From assembly GCA_905181985.1 (NCBI GenBank), contig CAJIZW010000031.1, positions 1-48,161 of the forward strand: 48,161 nt of DNA. Direction: 5' to 3'. Below the pieces are notes generated by a model. It was not told where the DNA came from. It did no database searches and saw only the letters and a program-made list of their open reading frames with translations. The position numbers and the translations under genes were made by a program. Numbering within the stretch: the stretch's first letter is position 1; each line of letters begins with the position of its first letter. Shown here piece by piece: positions 10,022 through 19,035 of this stretch. The DNA is from an uncultured Paracoccaceae bacterium (lineage in GTDB: Bacteria; Pseudomonadota; Alphaproteobacteria; Rhodobacterales; Rhodobacteraceae).

Positions 10022-11269
10022 TTAATGTGCAACACCCGCCGCAACACTTTCATCAATAAAACGGCCTTCTTTAAATCGATTCAAACTAAACGGACTGGCA
10101 AGCGGTCCTGCTTCTCCATTAGCAATCATCTCTGCTGTAGCCCACCCTGATCCCGGGATAGCTTTAAACCCACCGGTACCCCAACCACAGTTTATAAAAC
10201 AATTTTCTAATGGTGTTTTTGAAATTATTGGAGAACGATCACCAGTCATATCAACTATACCTCCCCATTGCCTAAGCATTTTCAGGCGAGATACCATTGG
10301 GAATGTCTCAATTAAAGACCGAACAGTTTCTTCTATGTGTTGAAAAGAACCTCTCTGAGTATAGTTATTATATCCGTCAGCTCCACCACCTATTACCATT
10401 TCACCTTTGTCTGACTGACTCATGTATCCATGAACGGTATTGGCCATAACTACCACGTCCATAACAGGCTTAATTGGTTCAGAAACAAGTGCCTGTAAGG
10501 CAACAGATTCCAAGGGCAGCCTAAATCCACCCATTTCTGCCAACGCACCTGAATGACCAGCAACCACAATACAAAGCTTATCACAAAGAATATCACCACT
10601 ATTTGTTCCAACACCTCCAATTTTTCCATTTTTTGAAATAATAGAAGTGACTTCTTTTTGTTGAAGTATGTGCATTCCCATTTCAGAACATTTTCTTGCA
10701 TAGCCCCAAGCAACAGCATCATGACGAGCTGTCCCACCTCTGGCTTGCCATAACGCTCCTAATACTGGGTACCTTGGTCCAGAAAGGTTTATAATTGGGC
10801 ATAAGTCTTTTACTTTTTCAGGACTAATATACTCCGTTGGAACTCCTTGAAGTGCATTAGCCATTGCAGTACGTTTATAACCTCTTACCTCATGTTCCGT
10901 CTGAGCTAACATCATAACTCCACGTGGAGAGAACATTAGATTATAATTTAAGTCCTGGCTTAAGTGCTCATATAAACTCCTAGACTTTTCGTATATCGCA
11001 GCTGAGGGGTCTTGCAGATAATTTGAACGGATAATCGTAGTATTCCTTCCCGTGTTACCACCACCCAACCATCCCTTCTCTAGAACAGCAACATTTGTTA
11101 TTCCATGGTTTTTTCCTAAGTAATAAGCCGTTGCCAAACCATGGCCACCAGCACCAACTATTACCACATCATACTTTTTCTTGGGTATAGGAGACGCCCA
11201 CGCTCTCTTCCAACCTGAATGATTCCTAAACGCTTCTCGGACAATTGCAAAAGATGAGTATCGTTTCAA
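10022..11269 (-). CDS. soxB: Sarcosine oxidase subunit beta
   Basis: DVVIVGAGGHGLATAYYLGKNHGITNVAVLEKGWLGGGNTGRNTTIIRSNY, characteristic SoxB FAD-binding region. Confidence 0.96.
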   Translation of the reverse strand: MKRYSSFAIVREAFRNHSGWKRAWASPIPKKKYDVVIVGAGGHGLATAYYLGKNHGITNVAVLEKGWLGGGNTGRNTTIIRSNYLQDPSAAIYEKSRSLYEHLSQDLNYNLMFSPRGVMMLAQTEHEVRGYKRTAMANALQGVPTEYISPEKVKDLCPIINLSGPRYPVLGALWQARGGTARHDAVAWGYARKCSEMGMHILQQKEVTSIISKNGKIGGVGTNSGDILCDKLCIVVAGHSGALAEMGGFRLPLESVALQALVSEPIKPVMDVVVMANTVHGYMSQSDKGEMVIGGGADGYNNYTQRGSFQHIEETVRSLIETFPMVSRLKMLRQWGGIVDMTGDRSPIISKTPLENCFINCGWGTGGFKAIPGSGWATAEMIANGEAGPLASPFSLNRFKEGRFIDESVAAGVAH

Positions 11270-11352
11270 ATATCTAAACCATTAAATAATTATCTTAAAA
11301 GAACTTTTCTCATAGGTTCGGCTAGCAATCCATCTACAACAGACCTATCATG

Positions 11353-11367
11353 ATGTCGATACGACAT
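11353..11367. promoter_or_regulatory. Candidate operator upstream of soxBDAG
   Basis: ATGTCG-ATA-CGACAT inverted repeat (6-bp arms, 3-nt spacer) in the soxB/ruvX divergent intergenic region. Confidence 0.35.
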
Positions 11368-11446
11368 GGCAACAACTTATTAAAACACTTAACTAAAAAC
11401 GTCATTAAATAAACACACACATTGGTAGTAAACTGAAAGAACATTC

Positions 11447-11935
11447 ATGCAAAATGTCGTCAATAATTTATCCGATTTCAACGATTTATTAAAGCCAAAA
11501 TATCCATTAATTGGATTAGATTTAGGCACAAAAACTATTGGAATTTCTATCTCAGACTTATTACTGAAAGTTGCTAACCCATTACTAACATTAAAAAGAA
11601 AAAAGCTTTATCTTGATCTAGATGTAATACTTAATATAATTTCTGAAAGATCAATATGTGGGATTGTTTTAGGTTTGCCAAAGAATATGAATGGTAGCGA
11701 AGGTCCAAGAGCACAATCAACTCGGTCTTTTGGCCATAACCTAAGTAAAGTTACTAACCTACCAATTACCTTTTGGGATGAGAGATTATCTACAGTTGCC
11801 GCTGAAAAGGCTTTATTAGAGGCGGATACAACACGAAAACGTCGCGCTGAACTAATAGACTCCGTTGCGGCGGCGTATATACTTCAAGGAGCATTAGATA
11901 GATTAGGTTATATTAGGGACCAACATGACGGATGA
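11447..11935 (+). CDS. ruvX: Holliday junction resolvase RuvX/YqgF
   Basis: LIGLDLGTKTIGIS, GIVLGLPKNMNGSEGPRAQ, WDERLSTVAAE motifs. Confidence 0.93.
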   Translation: MQNVVNNLSDFNDLLKPKYPLIGLDLGTKTIGISISDLLLKVANPLLTLKRKKLYLDLDVILNIISERSICGIVLGLPKNMNGSEGPRAQSTRSFGHNLSKVTNLPITFWDERLSTVAAEKALLEADTTRKRRAELIDSVAAAYILQGALDRLGYIRDQHDG

Positions 11936-12212
11936 TATTTGGGTAAGAAATGAGGTTCAATCTCCTTGTGTTAAAATCTGTGCAATCCATCCTTTGGAAA
12001 GAATTTGTACAGGATGCTTACGTACAATTGAAGAAATAAGTGCCTGGGGAAAGATGACTGAGCTTGAAAGAACTTCACTCATTCTCGAACTTCCTAAAAG
12101 ACAAAGTAACTTCACACATAGACGAGGCGGTAGACAAGCCAGAGTAAAGTTACTCCAAGAGCAACCAGATTTTAAGCTTGAACTAAAATTAGGTAATGAC
12201 AAAAAAATTTAA
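11925..12212 (+). CDS. DUF1289 domain-containing protein
   Basis: SPCVKICAIHPLERICTGCLRTIEEISAWGKM Cys motif typical of DUF1289. Confidence 0.9.
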   Translation: MTDDIWVRNEVQSPCVKICAIHPLERICTGCLRTIEEISAWGKMTELERTSLILELPKRQSNFTHRRGGRQARVKLLQEQPDFKLELKLGNDKKI

Positions 12213-12219
12213 TATTAGC

Positions 12220-13029
12220 TTACATTAACCACTGACTAACATCCTTCAAGGGTGGCCTAAAATAACAAATCATACGTCCCTCACCAGTTACTGAACGCTT
12301 AGCAGTCCACGGCGCAACTCCATGTAATGTAAGGCGATGAACTAAATAAGTCTCTCCAGGAACCGCATGAACGATAACGCGTTCACACTTTTCAAAGCAT
12401 ATTCGACGAGCTTCTTGATAACATTGAGTTAGGTCAGTTCGACCCCACTCATTAACATCGTATTTAGACAGTAGATTAATAAAATACTCTCTAATTATAA
12501 TATTACTTTCTTCCCAGACTACCATTGGGCTAGCATTCTGATCGGTAACATTTAAAGGAACTCCAAGTACGAAGGCATGTGGTTCCCTAAGCATTCTATG
12601 ACGATCAGGGCCTATTGGTAGCAAACCGTCAATATGTGCCGCGTCACGATTTAAACGAAACTTAAAGGAAGCCACAGTTTCACCAGGTGTAATTTTTGGG
12701 TATCCCTTATACATAATAGAGAGTTGCCCTCGATCCCAGTTTACACCCGGTAATATTTTCTTTTTGATAAATTTTATAATTCCTCCTGATAGTATAGGAC
12801 CATCAGAAACCCTGCCTTGTTGATCATTATCCAAAATATTAACACCGACGAACCAAGTATCACCGCAACGCATCCAATCCTGAATATGTTCTTTATTTTT
12901 CTCTATTTTTTTACAAGTAGGAATTACAGCCTTCGTCCAATTAAATATATTCTTATCAAAACAAAATTTACTCCACCCTTTTTTAGTAAATTCTGACTTA
13001 ACTGACATATACTTTTCACTCACATTCAA
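12220..13029 (-). CDS. Uncharacterised protein, putative Fe(II)/2-oxoglutarate dioxygenase-like (PhyH-type) fold
   Basis: HxD motif in RDAAHIDGLLP and distal HRLTLHGVAPW...GEGRMICYFRP; start could be internal (about 13008). Confidence 0.55.
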   Translation of the reverse strand: MNVSEKYMSVKSEFTKKGWSKFCFDKNIFNWTKAVIPTCKKIEKNKEHIQDWMRCGDTWFVGVNILDNDQQGRVSDGPILSGGIIKFIKKKILPGVNWDRGQLSIMYKGYPKITPGETVASFKFRLNRDAAHIDGLLPIGPDRHRMLREPHAFVLGVPLNVTDQNASPMVVWEESNIIIREYFINLLSKYDVNEWGRTDLTQCYQEARRICFEKCERVIVHAVPGETYLVHRLTLHGVAPWTAKRSVTGEGRMICYFRPPLKDVSQWLM

Positions 13030-14026
13030 TGTTGCTCACCATAGTCTCGTAAGCATCCAAAAGAATGCTTTCGTTTGCACCAGGTAAATTTGCTTCATCC
13101 GACAAGAATCTTCGCCATTTTTTTGAATTTTCTTGGCCGTTAAATAAGCCTATCATATGCCTTGTCACCTGGTTAACTTTACCCCCTGTAGCTAAGTGTT
13201 TTTTTATATAAGGTTGCATATTCAAAATTATATCAAACCTTGTCCCTACTCTTGGAGTATCTCCAAATATATATTCGTCAACATTAGACAATATATCCCA
13301 AGGAGTAGTATATGCTGAACGTCCAATCATAACCCCATCAAACTCGTTATCCAACAAGTCTGAAGCAGACTGGAGGCTTGTAATTCCTCCATTCAGAGAA
13401 ATGTGTAGCATTGGAAATTTTTCTTTCATTTTTGAAACTAATGAATAATTAAGTGGAGGAATATCTCTATTCTGTTTTGGACTTAAACTACCCAACAATG
13501 CTTTTCTTGCATGAATTATAACTTTATTTATGCCAACATCTGAAATTTTTGAGAGAAAGTCAGGAAGTACTTCATCAGGATTCTGATTGTCTATGCCAAT
13601 ACGACATTTAACCGTTACATCAATAGAAACAGTTTTTCTCATTTGTTTAAGACAACTAGCTACAAGAGCAGGCTGTTCCATTAATACGGCTCCAAAACAA
13701 CCAGCTTTCACCCGATCTGAGGGACAACCTATATTTAAATTAATCTCCTTATAACCCCTCTCCTCACATAATAAGGCGGCTTCGGCCAATTCAATGGGGT
13801 CAGATCCCCCCAACTGAACGGCCAAAGGATGCTCAGCCTCACTATAGTCTAATAAATAATGAGCTTTACCCCGGATTAACGCAGCACTTGTTATCATCTC
13901 TGTATATAAAAGGGCTTTTCCTGAAATTAATCTATGAAAATATCTACAGTGTCTATCAGTCCAATCCATCATCGGAGCAACAGCAAAAACTTTTGATATC
14001 TCATTATTTTTTATTGTCGTACTCAT
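13016..14026 (-). CDS. dusA: tRNA-dihydrouridine synthase DusA
   Basis: VAPMMDWTDRHCRYFHRLIS, LNIGCPSDRVKAGCFGAVLM, CRIGID, LNGGI motifs. Confidence 0.94.
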   Translation of the reverse strand: MSTTIKNNEISKVFAVAPMMDWTDRHCRYFHRLISGKALLYTEMITSAALIRGKAHYLLDYSEAEHPLAVQLGGSDPIELAEAALLCEERGYKEINLNIGCPSDRVKAGCFGAVLMEQPALVASCLKQMRKTVSIDVTVKCRIGIDNQNPDEVLPDFLSKISDVGINKVIIHARKALLGSLSPKQNRDIPPLNYSLVSKMKEKFPMLHISLNGGITSLQSASDLLDNEFDGVMIGRSAYTTPWDILSNVDEYIFGDTPRVGTRFDIILNMQPYIKKHLATGGKVNQVTRHMIGLFNGQENSKKWRRFLSDEANLPGANESILLDAYETMVSNIECE

Positions 14027-14874
14027 TCACTATTAACACTTTCTTCCATAATGTTTATTAATTTCTCTGATGAGGTTGGCGTGATATTAAACCATTGTTC
14101 CCATGCTGGGATTGCCTGGTGAATTAGCATATTAATACCATTTAAAGTCATATTGCCTCTATTCCTGGCTACTCTCAATAATTCTGACTCTAGTGGATTA
14201 TATATGATATCATAAACAAGTGCCTCGACTGGTAACATATCGAGAGAAATGTCCAACGAGGTTTCCCCAGCCATTCCCTGATTAGTTGTATTAACAAATA
14301 GACTAGTATCAGAAAGATATGAATGTCTATCTTCCCATTTAACCACCTTAATAGCCTCACCCAAATCTTGTTTTAAACTTTCTGCCTTACTAGTCGTTCG
14401 GTTTATCAGTAAAATCTCTGAAACCCCCTCGCTAAGCAAACCATAACATACAGCTCTAGAACTCCCTCCAGCCCCAAGCACTGTAACTAGTTTATCTTTT
14501 AATTGGAAATCTGGAAATGCATACTTTATCCCATTCACAAAACCTGACCAATCATAATTACTTCCATAAAGAAAACCGTTTGGTTGAACTGATACGCAGT
14601 TAATTGCCCCAATTTTTTTTGAATGCTCACAACAATCATCAACTATTTCTATAGCTAACTCTTTAAGAGGAATTGTCAGATTACAACCAGAAAACCCTAA
14701 CTTAACTAAGGACCTAAGCGCAGATTTGAGCTTATCTGGTTCAACTAGTAGAGGAACATAGGAACCCTGCAAGCACTCTTCTTTAAACCAATAGTTATGT
14801 AGAATGGGAGAAAGTGAGTGTTTTATGGGACAACCCATTACGCCAGCTAAAAGAGGTTTATCAGGATGTGACAT
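14023..14874 (-). CDS. aroE: Shikimate dehydrogenase
   Basis: GVMGCPIKHSLSPILHNYWF, GCNLTIPLKE, VLGAGGSSRAVCYGL motifs. Confidence 0.94.
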   Translation of the reverse strand: MSHPDKPLLAGVMGCPIKHSLSPILHNYWFKEECLQGSYVPLLVEPDKLKSALRSLVKLGFSGCNLTIPLKELAIEIVDDCCEHSKKIGAINCVSVQPNGFLYGSNYDWSGFVNGIKYAFPDFQLKDKLVTVLGAGGSSRAVCYGLLSEGVSEILLINRTTSKAESLKQDLGEAIKVVKWEDRHSYLSDTSLFVNTTNQGMAGETSLDISLDMLPVEALVYDIIYNPLESELLRVARNRGNMTLNGINMLIHQAIPAWEQWFNITPTSSEKLINIMEESVNSE

Positions 14875-14936
14875 GTTTTATTCCTAAAGATTACAAGTGT
14901 TATGTTGAGTTCTAGAGTTACATTTCGAACTAAATC

Positions 14937-15377
14937 TTAGTTAATTTTTCGACAATACAACTCCAATTTGTGATGGATAAGTTCATAACCCATCTCCGCC
15001 GCTATCTCGAACTGAATTTTTTCAATTATCTCAGAGTTAAACTCTATCACTTCACCAGTGTTTAAATCAACAATGTGGTCATGATGTAACCTCTTAGCTT
15101 TCTCAAACCTAGCGCCCCCACCTTCAAAACTATGTCTGTGGACAACCTTAGCTTCAATCAAGACTGATAAAGTTCGATAAACTGTAGCTAAAGAAATAGT
15201 TGGCTCCACCTCACTTGCCCTCTTATATAACTCAATCGCATCAGGATGGTCTTTCGCGTTATCTAAAATATAGAGTAATGCTACGCGTTGTTTGGTTACT
15301 CTAACCCCCGCATCCCTTAACGAGGAAACAATCAGTAACTCATCTTTTTGGTTTAGTTTCATATTCTCTATTCTCAT
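14937..15377 (-). CDS. Fur-family transcriptional regulator (Mur-like by context)
   Basis: RVTKQRVALLYIL, TISLATVYRTLSVL, HHDHIVDLNTGEVIEF; divergent from sitABCD. Confidence 0.88.
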   Translation of the reverse strand: MRIENMKLNQKDELLIVSSLRDAGVRVTKQRVALLYILDNAKDHPDAIELYKRASEVEPTISLATVYRTLSVLIEAKVVHRHSFEGGGARFEKAKRLHHDHIVDLNTGEVIEFNSEIIEKIQFEIAAEMGYELIHHKLELYCRKIN

Positions 15378-15395
15378 CTATCATTTATCTTTGCG

Positions 15396-15408
15396 AATGA
15401 TTATCATT
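15396..15408. promoter_or_regulatory. Candidate Fur/Mur box between fur/mur and sitA
   Basis: AATGATTATCATT, perfect inverted repeat around one central base, resembling the Fur box core. Confidence 0.7.
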
Positions 15409-15480
15409 TTCGTTTACACTTGTAAAATACTCTTTTATGTCTTCGGGATGTAGATAAAAATATATTATTGAAAGTGGTCC

Positions 15481-16359
15481 ATGAAACTAGTCTTAGCCTT
15501 TGTATTAATTTTGATTCCATCAGTAACGCTTGGAAAAGAAGAAAAATTTAAAGCAATAACAACTTTTACAGTCATAGCCGACATGGCACGAAACGTAGCG
15601 GGAGATGTTGCCATAGTGGAAAGCATTACCAAAGCTGGTGCTGAAATTCATGGTTACCAACCAACACCACGTGATATTATTAAAGCACAGGACGCAGATC
15701 TAATTCTATGGAATGGCTTAAACCTAGAGTTATGGTTCGAACAGTTCTTTTCAAATCTTAGGGATATACCCAGTGTTGTAATAACAAAAGGTATAAAACC
15801 AATTAGCATTAGTGAAGGTGAGTATTCGGGAAAACCAAACCCTCACGCTTGGATGAGTTATAGTAATGCCTTGATTTATGTAGATAATATTCGAGATGCT
15901 TTCATTCTAAATGATCCAGAAAATAAAGCATCTTATGTAGAGAATGCAAATGTCTACAAAAAACAAATAAAAGAGGCTATTACCCCTCTTCGGGATAGAA
16001 TCATGAAAATAGCACCACAGCAACGTTGGTTGGTTTCTTGTGAGGGAGCCTTTAGTTATTTAATTCATGACTTTAAAATGAGGGAATTATATTTATGGCC
16101 AATAAATGCAGACGGGCAAGGCACTCCTCAGCAATTTCGAAAAGTCATAGACACAGTTCGCAAAAATAATATACCAGCAGTTTTTTGTGAAAGTACTGTT
16201 TCTCAATCTCCTGCTAAACAAATTGCTTATGAAACAGGCTCAAAATACGGTGGGGTTCTTTATGTGGACAGCTTAACAATTGCAACTGGAAAAGTACCAA
16301 CTTATTTAGATTTATTGAGAGTAACATCAGAAACAATTCTATCAGGTTTAGAACAATGA
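15481..16359 (+). CDS. sitA: Metal (Mn/Zn/Fe) ABC transporter substrate-binding protein
   Basis: Cluster A-I SBP features: TTFTVIADMARNVAGD, EIHGYQPTPRDI, NPHAWMSYSNALIYVDNI. Confidence 0.92.
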   Translation: MKLVLAFVLILIPSVTLGKEEKFKAITTFTVIADMARNVAGDVAIVESITKAGAEIHGYQPTPRDIIKAQDADLILWNGLNLELWFEQFFSNLRDIPSVVITKGIKPISISEGEYSGKPNPHAWMSYSNALIYVDNIRDAFILNDPENKASYVENANVYKKQIKEAITPLRDRIMKIAPQQRWLVSCEGAFSYLIHDFKMRELYLWPINADGQGTPQQFRKVIDTVRKNNIPAVFCESTVSQSPAKQIAYETGSKYGGVLYVDSLTIATGKVPTYLDLLRVTSETILSGLEQ

Positions 16360-16412
16360 GTTCCATAACAGCTATTAAGGCAAGTGCCGTTATAGTTACA
16401 TACAGTATATGA
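16356..16412 (+). other. 18-aa mini-ORF, degenerate duplicate of the sitB 5' end
   Basis: MSSITAIKASAVIVTYSI*; aligns without gaps to the sitB N-terminus MSSVEGITASAVTVTYRN (39/51 nt identical by hand count); ATGA overlap with sitA stop and with sitB start. Confidence 0.75.
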
Positions 16413-17257
16413 GTTCCGTAGAGGGCATTACGGCAAGTGCTGTTACAGTTACTTACCGCAATGGTCACACTGCTCTTCACAATGCAAACTTTAATATTCC
16501 CCCTGGATCTATTACGGGTCTAGTGGGAGTAAACGGTGCCGGAAAATCAACACTTTTCAAAGCAATCATGGGTTTTGTACCCATTTCTTCAGGAAAGATA
16601 CGTATATTAGGACTACCCGTAAAAGAGGCATTAAGCCAAAATATAATTTCTTATGTTCCACAATCAGAAGAAGTGGACTGGGATTTTCCAATCCTAGTTG
16701 AGGATGTTGTCCTAATGGGTCGTTACGGAAAAATGGGTTTCTTTAGAACTCCAAAACGTGCTGATCGCGATGCTGTAACTAACGCCCTTATCCGGGTAAA
16801 CATGGCAGATTATCGGAAACGCCAAATTGGAGAACTCTCTGGGGGTCAACGAAAAAGAGTGTTTTTAGCTCGAGCATTAGCCCAAGACGGAAAGGTTATT
16901 TTATTAGATGAACCATTCACTGGCATAGATGTTAAGACTGAAGAAACTATCATTAAGCTACTTAGAGAAATGCGGGATGAAGGTCGCGTTGTAGTGGTTT
17001 CGACACACAACCTTGGCTCTGTGCCCGAGTTTTGTGATCATACTGTTTTAGTAAAGCAAACTGTTTTAGCATTTGGTCCAACAAAAACTACTTTCACTCA
17101 GGAAAACCTTGAACTCGCATTTGGAGGAGTACTTAGGCACTTTGTGCTGGGTGGTTCAGACTTACACAATGATGATGACAGCCGGCAGGTTCGAGTAATA
17201 ACTGACGACGAGAAACCTTTTGTCATTTACGATGATAATATTAAGAGACCTAAATGA
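16409..17257 (+). CDS. sitB: Metal ABC transporter ATP-binding protein
   Basis: GVNGAGKST, LSGGQRKRVFLARAL, ILLDEPFTGID motifs. Confidence 0.93.
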   Translation: MSSVEGITASAVTVTYRNGHTALHNANFNIPPGSITGLVGVNGAGKSTLFKAIMGFVPISSGKIRILGLPVKEALSQNIISYVPQSEEVDWDFPILVEDVVLMGRYGKMGFFRTPKRADRDAVTNALIRVNMADYRKRQIGELSGGQRKRVFLARALAQDGKVILLDEPFTGIDVKTEETIIKLLREMRDEGRVVVVSTHNLGSVPEFCDHTVLVKQTVLAFGPTKTTFTQENLELAFGGVLRHFVLGGSDLHNDDDSRQVRVITDDEKPFVIYDDNIKRPK

Positions 17258-18111
17258 TAGAGACACTAATATTACCGTTTACATATAGCTATATGTTTAA
17301 CGCAATGTGGGTTAGCTCATTAGTAGGAGCAATTTGTGCATTTTTATCTGTATACCTTATGCTCAAGGGTTGGTCACTAATCGGGGATGCATTAAGCCAC
17401 TCAATCGTACCAGGAGTTGCAGGCGCATACATGTTGGGCCTTCCGTTTGCATTAGGAGCCTTCGTTGCTGGCGGCCTTGCTGCTGGTACAATGTTATTTT
17501 TGAACCAACGTACAGGCCTAAAAGAAGATACTATTATTGGATTAATTTTTACTTCTTTTTTTGGACTTGGGCTATTCATGGTTTCGATTTCACCTGCTTC
17601 CGTTAGCATACAAACGATTACTATGGGTAATATCTTGTCAATAACACCCAGTGATACACTCCAGTTAGCTATTATAGGATTTGTGACTTTAGCTATACTT
17701 TTAGCAAAATGGAAAGATTTAATGATCACATTTTTTGATGAAGATCATGCTAAATCGATTGGCTTAAACACTGGTCTCTTAAAGGCAATATTTTTTATAC
17801 TTTTATCCGCTTCATGTGTCGCTGCACTACAAACTGTTGGAGCATTTTTAGTTATAGCATTGGTCGTAACTCCCGGCGCTACAGCTTTTTTATTAACAGA
17901 CAGATTTCCTGTTCTTCTTATTCTTAGTGTTCTTATTGGTTCAATCACTAGTTTTGTTGGAGCATACCTTAGCTTCTTCGTTGATGGCGCCACAGGAGGA
18001 TTAATCGTCAGTTTACAAACATTTATATTTTTAACTGTATTTTTACTGGCTCCTAAGCACGGTTACTTAGCAGCGCGTCGTCGGGCAAAATCTGTATTAG
18101 AGGCATTATGA
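17254..18111 (+). CDS. sitC: Metal ABC transporter permease
   Basis: ABC-3 permease family: LKGWSLIGDALSHSIVPGVAGAYMLGLP, LVVTPGATAFLLTDRF. Confidence 0.92.
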   Translation: MIETLILPFTYSYMFNAMWVSSLVGAICAFLSVYLMLKGWSLIGDALSHSIVPGVAGAYMLGLPFALGAFVAGGLAAGTMLFLNQRTGLKEDTIIGLIFTSFFGLGLFMVSISPASVSIQTITMGNILSITPSDTLQLAIIGFVTLAILLAKWKDLMITFFDEDHAKSIGLNTGLLKAIFFILLSASCVAALQTVGAFLVIALVVTPGATAFLLTDRFPVLLILSVLIGSITSFVGAYLSFFVDGATGGLIVSLQTFIFLTVFLLAPKHGYLAARRRAKSVLEAL

Positions 18112-18953
18112 TCGAGACTATTTTCATGCCTTTTCATTTTAGTTTTATGAACCAAGCCTTCATAGTTATTGCTATGATTACCGTGCCCACGAGTTTATTA
18201 TCTTGTTATTTGGTTCTTAAAGGATGGTCCTTAATGGGTGATGCAATTAGCCATGCTGTTTTACCAGGTGTGATTCTAGCTTACTTATTAAATATCCCAC
18301 TTGTAATTGGGGCTTTTTGTGCTGGCATGACCTGTGCACTCACAACTGGGTTTTTGGCAGAAAATAGTCGTATAAAACAAGACACTGTTATGGGTATCGT
18401 TTTCTCTGGTATGTTCGGTTTTGGAATAGTCTTATACGCTAAAATTAAAACTGATCTTCATCTTGATCATATCTTATTTGGAAACATGTTAGGGATCCAA
18501 TCTTCAGATCTGTGGTTGTCCGGAACCATCTCAATGTTTGTATCATTTGTAATATTGGCTAAACGCCATGACTTCTTATTACATTCATTTGATCCCATCC
18601 AAGCCTACGCGGTTGGCCTTCCAGTTAAGTTTCTTCATTACTCGTTACTTTCCCTAATTTCCATAACTATTGTAGCAACATTATCTGCAGTGGGAATAAT
18701 ATTAGCCATAGGACTTCTAATCGCACCTGGAGCAATTGCTTTTTTAATAACCAAAAGGTTTAATATAATGTTACTCCTGTCTGTTGGAATTGCATTTTTT
18801 TCTGGCTTAACGGGTGTTTATATTAGTTTTTTTATTGATAGCGCGCCTGCCCCAACAATTATTCTAGTATTAACAGTAATCTTTATAATTACCTTCATTA
18901 TTTGCACTAGGAGAGCATATCGAGTTTCCAAAGCTAAAATATTAGAAACTTAA
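18108..18953 (+). CDS. sitD: Metal ABC transporter permease
   Basis: ABC-3 permease family: LKGWSLMGDAISHAVLPGVILAYLL, LLIAPGAIAFLITKRF. Confidence 0.92.
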   Translation: MIETIFMPFHFSFMNQAFIVIAMITVPTSLLSCYLVLKGWSLMGDAISHAVLPGVILAYLLNIPLVIGAFCAGMTCALTTGFLAENSRIKQDTVMGIVFSGMFGFGIVLYAKIKTDLHLDHILFGNMLGIQSSDLWLSGTISMFVSFVILAKRHDFLLHSFDPIQAYAVGLPVKFLHYSLLSLISITIVATLSAVGIILAIGLLIAPGAIAFLITKRFNIMLLLSVGIAFFSGLTGVYISFFIDSAPAPTIILVLTVIFIITFIICTRRAYRVSKAKILET

Positions 18954-19035
18954 TGTTTTATTTTTCAAACAATCACCAAGTAAAAGTGACCCTAAACCTA
19001 ACTGTTGAGTTCATTTAACTTTATACTTTTGATAA

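Noticed and set aside
16214-16480. Minus-strand ORF across the sitA-sitB junction
   Set aside because: Antisense to well-supported genes, no domain similarity recognised.
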